DNA from: Rhodobacteraceae bacterium F11138 | GTDB taxonomy: Bacteria; Pseudomonadota; Alphaproteobacteria; Rhodobacterales; Rhodobacteraceae | Length of the DNA stretch: 64,000 bases | Reading direction: 5' to 3' | Assembly (NCBI GenBank): GCA_016521575.1 | Contig: JAEKDP010000001.1 | Span: forward strand, 894,962 to 958,961 | Shown here: one piece after another, positions 8,843 through 17,906 of the stretch | How positions within the stretch are numbered: the first letter of the stretch is position 1 | Layout of the letters: every line of letters starts with the position of its first letter | The notes under the pieces: model-generated | The model's database searches: none | What the model saw: the letters and a program-made list of their open reading frames with translations, nothing else | What the model was told of the DNA's origin: nothing | Position numbers and translations under genes: made by a program

Positions 8843-8963
8843 ACTGTCATGCGCATTGCGCCTGACGTGAAGGCGTGATTACAAGCGCACCAAAGGGGCG
8901 TCAACAGGAAAATCCGCTGCTTTGACGTTGGAAATCGGATTGCCGGGTACAAAGGACAGCACC

Positions 8964-9737
8964 ATGAAAAAACCCAAGTGGGTGGTGGAAAAGGAACAGG
9001 CCCGCAAGGCGCAGGGCGACGAAACCGTCTGGCTGTTCGGGCTGCATGCCGTGCGCGATGCACTGGTCAATCCCCGGCGCGAAAAATTGCGTCTGATCGT
9101 AACGTTGAATGCCCAGACCAGACTGGCCGAAGCCATAGCCGAAGCAGGGGTCACGCCCGAGCTTGCGGATGCGCGCAAGTTCACCGCCCCGATCGATCCG
9201 GGTTCTGTCCATCAGGGTGCTGCTCTGCAGGTCAAACCCCTGTCCTGGGGTAGCCTCAGCGAAGTCTGCATTGGCGCGGATGCACCTCGGGTGCTGTTGC
9301 TGGACCGGGTGACCGACCCGCATAACGTGGGTGCCATCCTGCGCAGTGCAGAGGTGCTGGGGGCCAGCGCAGTCATCGGGACGCGTCATCATTCCGCGCC
9401 TGAAACCGGGGCGTTGGCCAAAACCGCCAGCGGCGCGTTGGAGCGCCAACCCTATCTGCGCGTGCGCAATTTGGCCGATACTATCACTGAATTGCAGAAC
9501 ATGGGATATCTCGTGCTGGGGCTGGACGGAGAGGCCACCGCCACCATCGAGGAAGCGGTGAGCGGCCGCACGGACGGTGCGGTGGCGCTGGTTTTGGGGG
9601 CCGAGGGGCCTGGCTTGCGCCAGAAGACCCGGGAAACCGTGGATCAGCTGGTGCGCATTGATGCGGCGGGTGCCTTTGGGTCGCTGAATGTCTCGAATGC
9701 TGCGGCCGTCGGGTTGTATGCGTCGCGCCGGGGCTAG
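8964..9737 (+). CDS. rlmB: TrmH-family 23S rRNA 2'-O-methyltransferase (RlmB-like)
   Basis: A 257-residue SpoU/TrmH methyltransferase with an N-terminal substrate-binding domain (WLFGLHAVRDAL, about residues 23-34) and a C-terminal SPOUT knot domain. Motifs include LDRVTDPHNVGAILRSAE, LVLGAEGPGLR and the terminal knot SLNVSNAAAVGLY. RlmB methylates G2251 of 23S rRNA in E. coli; the orthology here is by motif and overall length. AAAGGA sits seven bases before the ATG at 8964, supporting this start. The basic N-terminal extension (KKPKWVVEKEQARKAQ) is longer than in E. coli. Confidence 0.88.
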   Translation: MKKPKWVVEKEQARKAQGDETVWLFGLHAVRDALVNPRREKLRLIVTLNAQTRLAEAIAEAGVTPELADARKFTAPIDPGSVHQGAALQVKPLSWGSLSEVCIGADAPRVLLLDRVTDPHNVGAILRSAEVLGASAVIGTRHHSAPETGALAKTASGALERQPYLRVRNLADTITELQNMGYLVLGLDGEATATIEEAVSGRTDGAVALVLGAEGPGLRQKTRETVDQLVRIDAAGAFGSLNVSNAAAVGLYASRRG

Positions 9738-9845
9738 GGTTTAAGGGGCGACCATGTCGGCCGATATGGCCCAAGCATTGGTTGATGTTGTAAACGCGGC
9801 CAGTGGACCGATATTGAAAAGGCGCAATTGCAAAGGCCCAGGCAG

Positions 9846-10151
9846 ATGCCCCAGACCACCAAGATTGCTACTTGTTGTTATTGCGGCACGCGCGCTGCGC
9901 TGGTGTTGCGTGGGCAGATCCGCCATGAACTGGCCTGCTCGGCATGTGGCGCACCGCTGCATGAGTTGAAGATGCTGCGCCAAGACCCTGCCGGTGCTGC
10001 GCATGCGGTCCCCGGCAGGTCGAAATCGCGCAAGCAGGCCCGTATTTCCCGCCGACCGGTGAAGAAATCAAAGCCCAGGAAAAAGCGCAGGGGCCTGATG
10101 TACAAGATGCTGGAGGAAGCCTGGGATGTGGTCGAGGATCTGCTGGACTGA
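9846..10151 (+). CDS. Small zinc-ribbon protein with basic C-terminus
   Basis: A 101-residue protein with two CxxC knuckles (Cys10/Cys13 in CCYC and Cys31/Cys34 in CSAC), forming a zinc ribbon. A long Arg/Lys-rich linker (residues about 57-83) follows and then an acidic end, EEAWDVVEDLLD. This architecture suggests nucleic acid or ribosome binding, but I know no function. It is a recurrent Rhodobacterales hypothetical. It lies 108 bp after the rRNA methyltransferase in the same direction. Confidence 0.72.
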   Translation: MPQTTKIATCCYCGTRAALVLRGQIRHELACSACGAPLHELKMLRQDPAGAAHAVPGRSKSRKQARISRRPVKKSKPRKKRRGLMYKMLEEAWDVVEDLLD

Positions 10152-10228
10152 TCCCGTAAAACCAGGCTCACGGATGGTTCAAGGGTGCTTCACATCTGCG
10201 TTTCCCGGGTTTTCTTGGCGGGCATCTG

Positions 10229-10251
10229 TTGTCATTGTCAGGAAATGACAA
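10229..10251 (+). promoter_or_regulatory. Perfect inverted repeat enclosing the start of the YHS gene
   Basis: TTGTCATT (10229-10236) and AATGACAA (10244-10251) are perfect 8-bp reverse complements around the 7-base loop GTCAGGA. The loop carries the only Shine-Dalgarno-like AGGA and the right arm contains the ATG at 10245. It could be an RNA hairpin gating translation or a DNA operator. Confidence 0.5.
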
Positions 10252-10730
10252 GACACAAGCCATTCAGTATCATACCCGTTCTGCGCCTGTGCCTGTGCAT
10301 GTTCGGTCTGGCATATGCCGCATTCGCCGCGCTTGCCGTTCGGGCGGACCAGCCGATCTTTTATGCCCCGGACGGGGCCGCCATCGATGGGTATGATGTC
10401 GTGACCTATTTTACCGCAGGCGAACCGGCATCGGGGGATCCTGAAAACGCGGTAATGTGGAAGGGCGCTCTCTGGTTGTTCGTGTCCGACGAAAACCGCG
10501 AAAAATTCGAAGCCAACCCGCGCGCCTATGCCCCGCAGTTTGGCGGATATTGTGCCTACGGTGTGTCGCTGGGTCTGGTGGTCGATACCGACCCTCAGGT
10601 CTGGGCGATCCGGAACGGCAAACTGTATCTGATACACAGTCGCGAGACCCTGGCCAGCTGGGCGCGGGATGTTGCCGGCAATATCCAGCGGGCGGATGCC
10701 AACTGGCCCCAGGTTCTGGCCGCGAAATAG
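10245..10730 (+). CDS. YHS-domain membrane or exported protein
   Basis: A 161-residue protein with an N-terminal hydrophobic segment (residues about 9-33), probably a signal peptide or anchor, and a YHS-like domain: IDGYDVVTYFTAGEPASG, MWKGALWLFVSDENREKF, PRAYAPQFGGYCAYGVSLG. YHS domains of this exported type occur near metal and redox genes; the exact role is unknown. The ATG at 10245 has AGGA only one base upstream and lies in a perfect inverted repeat, so the true start may differ (Met at 10299 is an alternative). It is followed by about 220 bp without a gene. Confidence 0.75.
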   Translation: MTRHKPFSIIPVLRLCLCMFGLAYAAFAALAVRADQPIFYAPDGAAIDGYDVVTYFTAGEPASGDPENAVMWKGALWLFVSDENREKFEANPRAYAPQFGGYCAYGVSLGLVVDTDPQVWAIRNGKLYLIHSRETLASWARDVAGNIQRADANWPQVLAAK

Positions 10731-10950
10731 CGATCTGGCGGATTCTCACGGATCCGCGATCACCTCTTCAATGGTCCGCTTTCGTTCCTATATCCATGGT
10801 GTCCGCGGATCGGAACTTCCGTGGATCATTTTACTGTCCCTCGTTCCGATACCTGCGCTCAGGATCTTTTCGGTCCTGGGCGCTTTTTTGAGACGGTCGA
10901 ACCTGTTAGAGAAATTCGCGTTGAACCTGAACCACATGGCGTTGGCGGAA

Positions 10951-11421
10951 ATGACGGATTATTCGGACGGCCTGCTGCGACGGGTGCTCAAGCGGACAAA
11001 GGTGATCGCCGTGGTCGGCGTGTCGATGAACCCGGTACGTCCCAGTTATTATGTGGCACGGTATCTGGCGTTGAAAGGGTATCGGGTGCTTCCCGTCAAT
11101 CCCGGCCATGCCGGGGCCACATTATTCGGTGAAACCGTATGCGCCAGCCTGTCGGATATCGAAACTCCGGTCGATATGGTGGATATCTTCCGCCGCTCCG
11201 AGGCGGTGCCACCCATCGTGGACGAGGCGCTTGAGGCCTTTCCCGACTTGCAGACGATCTGGATGCAGATCGGGGTGACGCATGCCGGGGCCGCCGCCAA
11301 GGCCGAGGCGCGTGGGGTGACGGTCATTCAGAACCGCTGTCCCAAGATCGAGTACCAGCGCTTGTTCGGCGAATTGCGGATGGGCGGCTTTGCCACCGGG
11401 ATCATTTCGTCCAAGTTGTGA
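10951..11421 (+). CDS. CoA-binding (YccU-type) protein
   Basis: A 156-residue single Rossmann domain of the CoA-binding family: KVIAVVGVSMNPVRPSYYVARYL at residues 17-39, then GYRVLPVNPGHAG, and near the end GVTVIQNRCPKIEYQRLF with the conserved RCPKIE segment. This domain is also found in succinyl-CoA synthetase alpha. The stand-alone form binds CoA but has no assigned reaction. The start is chosen at 10951 (MTDYSDGLLRRVL); 10936 is equally possible. No clear ribosome binding site is visible. Confidence 0.85.
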   Translation: MTDYSDGLLRRVLKRTKVIAVVGVSMNPVRPSYYVARYLALKGYRVLPVNPGHAGATLFGETVCASLSDIETPVDMVDIFRRSEAVPPIVDEALEAFPDLQTIWMQIGVTHAGAAAKAEARGVTVIQNRCPKIEYQRLFGELRMGGFATGIISSKL

Positions 11422-11446
11422 GGGCACAGATCACGACCCGGCCGGG

Positions 11447-11764
11447 TCAATCCGGATCGCGGGCGGCTTTCTCGGCGATCCCGCTGGTGCCTTGGCGGCG
11501 CGCCAGTTCGTTCAGTACATCCGACAGCGGTATGTCGCGCGCCGCGAGCATCACCAGCAGGTGATAGATCACGTCAGCCGCTTCGCAGGTCAGGGCGGCA
11601 CGGTCGCCCTTGACGGCTTCGATGATCGCCTCGATCGCCTCTTCACCGAATTTCTCGGCACATTTTTCGGGGCCTTTGGCAAACAGCTTTGCGGTCCAGC
11701 TGCTGTCGGGATCGGCCCCCTTGCGGGCGGCAATGGTGGTGGCAAGATCGTCCAGTACGTTCAT
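11447..11764 (-). CDS. hisE: Phosphoribosyl-ATP pyrophosphatase
   Basis: A 105-residue all-alpha NTP pyrophosphohydrolase that makes phosphoribosyl-AMP in histidine synthesis (second step). The MazG-like metal-binding signature is visible in [17 protein letters not shown] and the [11 protein letters not shown] helix. It is a stand-alone HisE, not fused to HisI. Its ATG overlaps the hisF stop by four bases (ATGA), so the two are coupled. The gene is convergent with the CoA-binding protein gene. Confidence 0.95.
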   Translation of the reverse strand: MNVLDDLATTIAARKGADPDSSWTAKLFAKGPEKCAEKFGEEAIEAIIEAVKGDRAALTCEAADVIYHLLVMLAARDIPLSDVLNELARRQGTSGIAEKAARDPD

Positions 11765-12522
11765 GTCAGCCTCATCGGGATACCGGCGGCGGCCATGTGT
11801 TGCTTGGCCTCACCGATGGTGTAGTCGCCAAAATGAAAGATTGACGCGGCCAGCACGGCGCTGGCGCCGCCTTGGGTCACGCCCTGAACCAGATGATCCA
11901 GCGTGCCGACGCCGCCGCTGGCGATCACGGGCACGTTCACGGCGTCGGATATGGCGCGGGTCAGGGGCAGGTTGAACCCGGCGCGGGTGCCGTCTCGGTC
12001 CATGCTGGTCAACAGGATCTCGCCCGCGCCTTTGGCGGTCACGGTGCGGGCGAATTCGACCGCGTCGATGCCTGTGGGTTTGCGTCCGCCATGGGTGAAG
12101 ATTTCCCATTTTCCGGGGCTGACGGTCTTGGCGTCGATGGCGACCACGATGCACTGGCTGCCGAACTGGTCGGCGGCTTCGGCCACCACGTCGGGACGGG
12201 CCACCGCGGCCGAGTTGAACGACACCTTGTCGGCCCCCGCCAGCAGCAGGTCGCGCACGTCTTCGCGACTGCGTACACCGCCGCCGACGGTCAGGGGGAT
12301 GTAACATTGCTCGGCCGTCCGTTGCACCACGTCGAACATGGTGCCGCGATTTTCATGGGTCGCGTGGATATCCAGAAAACAAAGCTCGTCCGCCCCGGCG
12401 GCGTCATAGGCGCGGGCCGATTCCACCGGATCGCCCGCATCGACAAGATCGACGAAATTGACGCCCTTGACCACGCGGCCATCGGCGACGTCCAGGCAGG
12501 GTATGATGCGGGTCTTCAGCAT
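11761..12522 (-). CDS. hisF: Imidazole glycerol phosphate synthase, cyclase subunit
   Basis: A 253-residue (beta/alpha)8 barrel. The N-terminus [20 protein letters not shown] carries catalytic Asp11; the second catalytic Asp lies in [10 protein letters not shown], and the phosphate-binding ends ASGGVGT and AASIFHFG are present. Together with HisH it makes IGP and AICAR from PRFAR. HisH is encoded about 36 kb away in this window, so the two subunits are not co-transcribed. The start at 12522 is the family-standard one. Confidence 0.97.
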   Translation of the reverse strand: MLKTRIIPCLDVADGRVVKGVNFVDLVDAGDPVESARAYDAAGADELCFLDIHATHENRGTMFDVVQRTAEQCYIPLTVGGGVRSREDVRDLLLAGADKVSFNSAAVARPDVVAEAADQFGSQCIVVAIDAKTVSPGKWEIFTHGGRKPTGIDAVEFARTVTAKGAGEILLTSMDRDGTRAGFNLPLTRAISDAVNVPVIASGGVGTLDHLVQGVTQGGASAVLAASIFHFGDYTIGEAKQHMAAAGIPMRLT

Positions 12523-12641
12523 GTCCGCTCCTTTTGGGCGTTTCCTAAAGGCAAAACCGCGCCGATACCAGAGATGTGACTGGACCATCGCGCCACGCTG
12601 TGGCGAGATTGGCGCGCAAAGTTTATCGGAAAGGGACAAAT

Positions 12642-13094
12642 ATGCGTGGACATATCATTCTGGCAGCCGCGGTTGCCGTGGCCGGGGCGGGACCGGCCGT
12701 GGCGGACGATCTGGTGCGGGTCAGGACCGACAAGTCGGTGACTGCGGCCATGGATGACTTGCAGGAGGCGGTCGAAGGGGCCGGGGCCACGGTGTTCGCG
12801 CGGGTCGATCACGCGGCAGGGGCCAGGACCGTGGACATGGATCTGGGCGATGCACAGCTGCTGATCTTCGGCAATCCCAAGCTGGGTACGCCGGTGATGC
12901 AGGCCGACCCCTTGGCAGGCTTGTTCCTGCCGCTCAAGGTGTTGGCATATGCCGATGGCGACGGGCAGGTCTGGCTGGCCTATGAAGATCCCGAAGAGAT
13001 GCTGGACGACCTGAAGGTCGATGACGATATGCCCGCCATTGGCATGATGCAGGGCGCGCTGGACAAGCTGACCGCAAAGGCTGCGGCCAAGTAA
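12642..13094 (+). CDS. Exported DUF302 protein
   Basis: A 150-residue protein with a signal peptide (residues 1-21, cleaved after AVA) and one DUF302 domain. The domain shows [26 protein letters not shown], then [14 protein letters not shown] and [11 protein letters not shown]302 has no established biochemical role. AAGGGA precedes the ATG at 12642. It sits between hisF and hisA on the opposite strand, convergent with hisA. Confidence 0.85.
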   Translation: MRGHIILAAAVAVAGAGPAVADDLVRVRTDKSVTAAMDDLQEAVEGAGATVFARVDHAAGARTVDMDLGDAQLLIFGNPKLGTPVMQADPLAGLFLPLKVLAYADGDGQVWLAYEDPEEMLDDLKVDDDMPAIGMMQGALDKLTAKAAAK

Positions 13095-13095
13095 C

Positions 13096-13818
13096 CTAGC
13101 CGCGCAGAGTTTGCAGCGCCTGTTTCAGATCGAGCGCGCCATCATAGAGCGCGCGGCCAGAGATCGCTCCGTTCAGTGACGCGCCACAGTCGCGCAGGGC
13201 GATCAGATCGTCCAGGGAACTGACGCCGCCCGAGGCGATGACCGGGATCGAGACCGCGCGGGCCAGCGCGGCGGTGGCGTCGATGTTCGGCCCCTGCATC
13301 GCGCCATCCCGGTTGATATCGGTGTAGATGATCGCGGCGACGCCCGCGTCTTCAAAGGATCGGGCCAGATCGGTGACCTGGACATCGGTTTCCTCGGCCC
13401 AGCCCTTGGTTGCGACCCTGCCGCCCCGGGCGTCGATGCCAACAGCGATCTTGCCGGGGAACGCGCGCGCGGCCTGGCGCACCAGATCGGGGTTTTCCAC
13501 CGCGACGGTGCCCAGAATCACGCGGGCCAGCCCCTTGGCGATCCAGTTTTCGATGGTTTCCATGTCACGGATACCGCCGCCCAGTTGCGCGGGCACATCG
13601 CAGGCGGCCAGGATGGCCTCGACCGGGGCGGCATTGACCGGCGTGCCAGCAAAGGCACCGTTCAGATCGACCAGATGCAGCCATTCGCAGCCGGCGTCGA
13701 CAAAGGCGCGGGCCTGCGCCGCCGGGTCGTCGTTGAACACGGTGGCCTTGTCCATCTCGCCGCGCAGCAGGCGCACGGCTTGTCCGTCTTTCAGATCAAT
13801 GGCGGGATAGAGGATCAT
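13096..13818 (-). CDS. hisA: Phosphoribosylformimino-5-aminoimidazole carboxamide ribotide isomerase
   Basis: A 240-residue (beta/alpha)8 isomerase of histidine synthesis. Catalytic Asp8 is in [15 protein letters not shown] and the second Asp in [12 protein letters not shown]; phosphate loops LGGGIRD and ASGGVSS are present. It converts ProFAR to PRFAR, the substrate of HisFH. The start at 13818 is family-standard. hisA is separated from hisF by the DUF302 gene on the other strand, so hisA and hisFE need separate promoters or read-through. Confidence 0.96.
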   Translation of the reverse strand: MILYPAIDLKDGQAVRLLRGEMDKATVFNDDPAAQARAFVDAGCEWLHLVDLNGAFAGTPVNAAPVEAILAACDVPAQLGGGIRDMETIENWIAKGLARVILGTVAVENPDLVRQAARAFPGKIAVGIDARGGRVATKGWAEETDVQVTDLARSFEDAGVAAIIYTDINRDGAMQGPNIDATAALARAVSIPVIASGGVSSLDDLIALRDCGASLNGAISGRALYDGALDLKQALQTLRG

Positions 13819-13954
13819 AGGCGGGCCTTTCGCAACAGTTTGGCCGCGATATGGCACGGGGCAGGGCGGGATTGCAACGCGCCGCAAGGTCAGGCTTGCC
13901 ACGGCGCGCGCGGGCGGGTCAGATTGGACCAACCACAGGCGGAGGAGACGGATC

Positions 13955-14341
13955 GTGAAGACAATCGTGGTGGGCGCAGCATTGGTAATGGGGCTGGCCG
14001 GAATGGCGCTGGCGGACCCGGTCGAGGGCATCTGGCAGACCGAAGTGGATGACGGGGCCTATGCCCATGTGGATATGGCCCCGTGCGGCGCGGCATTCTG
14101 CGGCAAGATCGCACGGACCTTCAACAGCGAGGGCGAATATGCGTCGCCCAATATCGGCAAGACGCTGATCATCGACATGGTGCCGCAGGGCGATGGCACC
14201 TACAAGGGCAAGGCGTGGCGTCCGTCCAACGACAAGACCTATATCGGCAAGATGACCCTGAAGGGCGACACGCTGTACCCGGCGGGCTGTGTTCTGGGCG
14301 GTCTGCTGTGCTTCGATCAGACCTGGACGCGCGTCAAATAG
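13955..14341 (+). CDS. Exported DUF2147 protein
   Basis: A 128-residue secreted protein with a GTG start preceded by the strong Shine-Dalgarno GGAGGAG. The signal peptide is residues 1-20 (cleaved at ALA-DP). The DUF2147 domain shows [27 protein letters not shown] and a C-terminal [17 protein letters not shown]2147 proteins are lipocalin-like in outline, with unknown ligand. Two Cys pairs could form disulfides. It is divergent from hisA and convergent with the next gene. Confidence 0.85.
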   Translation: MKTIVVGAALVMGLAGMALADPVEGIWQTEVDDGAYAHVDMAPCGAAFCGKIARTFNSEGEYASPNIGKTLIIDMVPQGDGTYKGKAWRPSNDKTYIGKMTLKGDTLYPAGCVLGGLLCFDQTWTRVK

Positions 14342-14357
14342 CGGCGGCCCCGGCGGT

Positions 14358-15371
14358 TCAGCCCCCGCAGATGCTTTGCAGCAGCACCCAGTCGCGGTCG
14401 CTGAGAACCGGGTCGGGCGATTGCCGCGCCATCGGGTCGGCTTCGATCAGGGGAAGGACGGTTTCGCCGGTAATGTCGCGCGCATAGGCATAGGGTGTTG
14501 ACGGAATTTCCGCGCTGGCAAAGGCCTGCAACAAGGGCGCCGCGGCAAGCGGTTCAGAGGGCTTGACCAACACCGTTTCGGCATAGCTGTCCAGCGTGTC
14601 GCGCGTCAATCTGCCGGTGGTCAGCAGTTGAAAGGTGGCAATCGGACCGCTGGACTGCAAAAGAGCCGCCAGCGGGTCGGTGTCCTGCGCGCGGGTGCGT
14701 TCGGCCAGGATGTACCCCGCGACGATGGCGGGGTCCTCGAAATCCTCGATCAGCGCCTTGTTCAACAGGACAATGCCGCCGGGCAGGTGGCGGGCATCGG
14801 TCAGGCCTGCGCGCAGGACCACCAGTTTGCGCACCTGTGTCCGACGGGCAAGCCGGGCCAGAACCGGCGTTGTCTCGGGGGTCAAACAGGCCCGTCCCGC
14901 GACCCTTTCGATGCGTCCCAGCAATGCGGTCCCGATCGCCTCACGCTTGATCTGGGGCACGACCTGGACCGTGTGCCGCGTCAGCGCGCCCGGTAGCCAA
15001 AGCAGCAGCAGCGCCACCAGAACGGTTATGACCGCCAAGGTGCTGGCCATACGCAATCGCCCGGGATGGGGCCGCGCGCGTTCAATGGCCTGACGCAGTT
15101 TTTCGATCGCCGCCACCATGTCGGTTTCGTTCCGGGCGATTTCCAACGTTTCGCCCGGATCGCCGTCTGGACCATAGATGGCGGGCAGCTCGCCGGGGTT
15201 GAGACGGTCCAGCGCCGCCAGAGACCAATGGGTCAGGGGGCGGTCGCGCATGTCGGAAATTGTCAGCGTGGCCTCACCGATCGACAGGATCACTTCGCGG
15301 CGTTGCTCTTCGGGGCCGGGGCGCCACAGGCCCGCAGCCTCGAGTCGCTCATATTCCTTCAATGCTGTCAT
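14358..15371 (-). CDS. Single-pass membrane protein with degenerate M48-like domain
   Basis: A 337-residue protein: a soluble N-terminal part, one transmembrane segment (about residues 110-130, TLAVITVLVALLLLWLPG), then an extracytoplasmic domain. The segment LPGGIVLLNKALIEDFEDPAIVAGYILAERTRA is laid out like an M48 metallopeptidase (LPGG...EDP..ELA..LAHE), but the HExxH zinc site is replaced by AERTRA. I infer a catalytically dead peptidase-like fold. The C-terminal LSDRDWVLLQSICGG recurs in Rhodobacterales homologues as I remember them. Start taken at 15371 (MTALKEYERL). Confidence 0.68.
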   Translation of the reverse strand: MTALKEYERLEAAGLWRPGPEEQRREVILSIGEATLTISDMRDRPLTHWSLAALDRLNPGELPAIYGPDGDPGETLEIARNETDMVAAIEKLRQAIERARPHPGRLRMASTLAVITVLVALLLLWLPGALTRHTVQVVPQIKREAIGTALLGRIERVAGRACLTPETTPVLARLARRTQVRKLVVLRAGLTDARHLPGGIVLLNKALIEDFEDPAIVAGYILAERTRAQDTDPLAALLQSSGPIATFQLLTTGRLTRDTLDSYAETVLVKPSEPLAAAPLLQAFASAEIPSTPYAYARDITGETVLPLIEADPMARQSPDPVLSDRDWVLLQSICGG

Positions 15372-15462
15372 CTGTCGGGGATACTGCGCCTCTGTTTGGA
15401 GCAGGGTGTAACATGCGGGCCGAAGGCGCGGCAAATGGCTTTGTGGCGGGTTTGGCCGGTTC

Positions 15463-17088
15463 TCATGAGGTTGCTGCGATCTGGCGCAGTTCGAATTTCT
15501 GGATCTTGCCGGTCGATGTCTTTGGCAATTCTTGAAACACCACGCGTTTGGGGGTCTTGAACCCGGCCAGCGTTTCGCGCGCAAAAGCGATCATCTCAGC
15601 CTCGGTCGTGGTCGCGTTCGGTTTCAGTTCGACAAAGGCACAGGGCACTTCGCCCCATTTTTCGTCCGGCTTTGCAACCACGGCGGCCAGCAGCACATCG
15701 GGATGTCCCATCAATACGCCTTCTATTTCCACCGAGCTGATGTTCTCGCCACCTGAAATGATGATGTCCTTGGCCCGGTCGGCGATCTGGATATAGCCAT
15801 CGGGATGTTGCACTGCGATGTCTCCGGTGCGGAAATACCCGCCCTGGAATGCGTCGGCCGTGGCCTGGGGGTTCTTGTAGTAGCCTTTCATCACCCCATT
15901 GCCGCGCATCACGATCTCGCCCTGCGCCGTGCCATCCATCGGGATCTGGTGCATCTGGTCGTCTACCACGGTGATGTGTTCCATGAACGGCATCGCCACG
16001 CCCTGGCGGGCCTTGACCGCGGCGCGTTCACCGCCTTCGAGATGGTCCAGGTGCGGCCCCCAGGTGCATTCGGTGGCCGGGCCATAGACTTCGGTCAGGC
16101 CATAGACCTGGGTGACGTGAAACCCCATGGGCTCGATTTTCGCCAATGTGGCCGGGGCGGGGGGCGCGCCGGCGGTGAACACCTCAACCGTATGGTCAAA
16201 ATCGCGACGCTCGCTGTCGGGCGCGTTCACCAGCATGTTCAACACGATGGGCGCGCCACCGAAATGGGTCGCGCCTTCATCCGCGATGGCGGCAAAGATC
16301 GCGGGCGCGGTGATGTCGCGACAACAGATGATGGTTCCTGCGACCATGGGCATCATCCATGTGTGGCACCAGCCGTTGCAATGAAACAGCGGCACGATCG
16401 TCAAATAGCGCGGGCGCAGCACCATGCCCCAGCTGATGACCTGCCCCATCGCGTTCAGATAGGCGCCGCGATGATGATAGACCACGCCCTTGGGCCGCCC
16501 GGTGGTGCCGCTGGTATAGTTCAGCGCGATGCTTTCCCATTCGTCCGCAGGCAGGATCCAGTCGAAATCATCGGCCGCATCCGCGAGCACCTGTTCATAG
16601 GTGGCATGGCGTCCACTGGCGGGATAGCCCGCCGGTGCGTCGGGGACTTCGACGATCAGCGGCGCAGGCCCGTCCAGCCGTGCGATCGCGGTTTCGGCCA
16701 GTTCCAGAAACTGGCTGTCCACCAGCACCACCCTGGCACCGCCATGATCCAGAATATAGGACACCGTGCCCACGTCGAGCCGTGTGTTGATTGCATTCAG
16801 CACCGCACCGCAGGCGGGAACACCGAAATGGGCCTCGGCATGGGCCGGGATGTTGGGCAGGATCGTCGCCACCACATCGCCCGGCTTCACGCCCATCGCG
16901 GCCAGGGCCGAAGCCAGCCGTGTGCAGCGGTCATGATATTCGGCATAGCTTTTGCGGTGGGTGCCATAGATCACCGCCATCTCATCGGCAAACACATGCG
17001 CGGCCCGGCGCAGCCCGGACAGCGGCGTCAGCGGGACGTGGTTTGCTGCGTTTTTCTTCAACCCGGTTTCATCCGCCATCCAGCCCAT
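15463..17088 (-). CDS. Acyl-CoA synthetase (AMP-forming)
   Basis: A 541-residue ANL-superfamily acyl-CoA ligase. The P-loop YTSGTTGRPKG is at residues 191-201, with A5 YGLTEVYGPATE, A7 YFRTGD, A8 RAKDIIISGGENIS and the catalytic A10 Lys in KTSTGKIQKFELR. It activates a carboxylic acid to its CoA ester through an acyl-adenylate. Substrate is probably medium chain or short; the DMSP-pathway ligase DmdB is a relative but specificity cannot be read here. AGGGAGGA precedes the ATG. The acyl-CoA dehydrogenase and FadJ/FadA sit a few kb away. Confidence 0.93.
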   Translation of the reverse strand: MGWMADETGLKKNAANHVPLTPLSGLRRAAHVFADEMAVIYGTHRKSYAEYHDRCTRLASALAAMGVKPGDVVATILPNIPAHAEAHFGVPACGAVLNAINTRLDVGTVSYILDHGGARVVLVDSQFLELAETAIARLDGPAPLIVEVPDAPAGYPASGRHATYEQVLADAADDFDWILPADEWESIALNYTSGTTGRPKGVVYHHRGAYLNAMGQVISWGMVLRPRYLTIVPLFHCNGWCHTWMMPMVAGTIICCRDITAPAIFAAIADEGATHFGGAPIVLNMLVNAPDSERRDFDHTVEVFTAGAPPAPATLAKIEPMGFHVTQVYGLTEVYGPATECTWGPHLDHLEGGERAAVKARQGVAMPFMEHITVVDDQMHQIPMDGTAQGEIVMRGNGVMKGYYKNPQATADAFQGGYFRTGDIAVQHPDGYIQIADRAKDIIISGGENISSVEIEGVLMGHPDVLLAAVVAKPDEKWGEVPCAFVELKPNATTTEAEMIAFARETLAGFKTPKRVVFQELPKTSTGKIQKFELRQIAATS

Positions 17089-17211
17089 GCCGTCCTCCCT
17101 TTAGATTTGTCCTGACGGATATTGCGCCGAGGCCGCGGCAAAGAAAAGCCCGCACCAAGAACCCCGTACCAAGAACATTGCGGCTGCGTTGAAATCCGCT
17201 AGCCTGCGCGC

Positions 17212-17868
17212 ATGATCCTGAGTCCCGGCCGACGCTACGTTTTCATCCATATCCCCAAGACCGGCGGCACCGCGTTGGCGATGGCGCTGGAAGCGCGGGC
17301 GATGCGCGATGACATTCTGCTGGGCGATACGCCCAAGGCCTTGAAAAGGCGTCGAAGGGTGAAAGACATGACCGCCCATGGGCGGTTGTGGAAACATTCG
17401 ACGCTGGCCGATATCGACGGGCTGTTGGCGACGGGCGTTCTTGAGGGGCTGTTTGCCTTCACTCTGGTGCGCAATCCGTGGGACCGGGCGGTCAGCTATT
17501 ACCATTGGCTGCGCGATCAGAACTTCGATCATCCGGCGGTCACGCGCGCGCAGGGTTGCGACTTTGCGTCCTTTGTGACCGATCCGCACACCGTCGCCAG
17601 CTTTGCGCGCAATCCGGCGGCCAGCTACATGCGTCGCGCTGACGGGGTTGAGCAATGCGCGGCCTATATACGCGTTGAGCAGTTCGCCCGGGATGCTGCC
17701 CCGTTGATCGACCACCTGGGGTTCGATCTGACCCTGCCGCGCGTCAATGTTTCGGATCGCGTGCGCGATTATCGTGGCTATTACACCGACCGTACCGCGC
17801 AGGCCGTGGCCGAGGCATGCGCCGAGGATATCGCGCGTTTCGGTTATGAGTTCGACGCAGCGTCGTGA
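17212..17868 (+). CDS. Sulfotransferase family protein
   Basis: A 218-residue sulfotransferase-fold protein. The PAPS 5'-phosphosulfate loop is FIHIPKTGGTALA (residues 11-23) and the 3'-phosphate site is TLVRNPWDRAVSYYHWLRDQ. Length and motifs fit the sulfotransferase family 2 proteins common in roseobacters, which modify polysaccharides or lipids; the acceptor is unknown. No signal peptide or membrane anchor is seen. It is divergent from the acyl-CoA synthetase and convergent with fadJ, with a shared terminator between. Confidence 0.85.
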   Translation: MILSPGRRYVFIHIPKTGGTALAMALEARAMRDDILLGDTPKALKRRRRVKDMTAHGRLWKHSTLADIDGLLATGVLEGLFAFTLVRNPWDRAVSYYHWLRDQNFDHPAVTRAQGCDFASFVTDPHTVASFARNPAASYMRRADGVEQCAAYIRVEQFARDAAPLIDHLGFDLTLPRVNVSDRVRDYRGYYTDRTAQAVAEACAEDIARFGYEFDAAS

Positions 17869-17871
17869 AAA

Positions 17872-17897
17872 GGGCGCGCATCCTGTGACGCGCGCCC
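17872..17897. terminator. Bidirectional Rho-independent terminator
   Basis: GGGCGCGC (17872-17879) and GCGCGCCC (17890-17897) form a perfect 8-bp GC stem with a 10-base loop. AAAA precedes it on the plus strand (so TTTT follows on the minus strand) and TGTTT follows on the plus strand. It sits between the convergent sulfotransferase and fadJ stops. Confidence 0.85.
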
Positions 17898-17906
17898 TGT
17901 TTCGTG

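Noticed and set aside
8384..8865. Short frames overlapping the lepA end and tRNA-Tyr
   Set aside because: They run through a tRNA gene and the end of lepA and have no family features.
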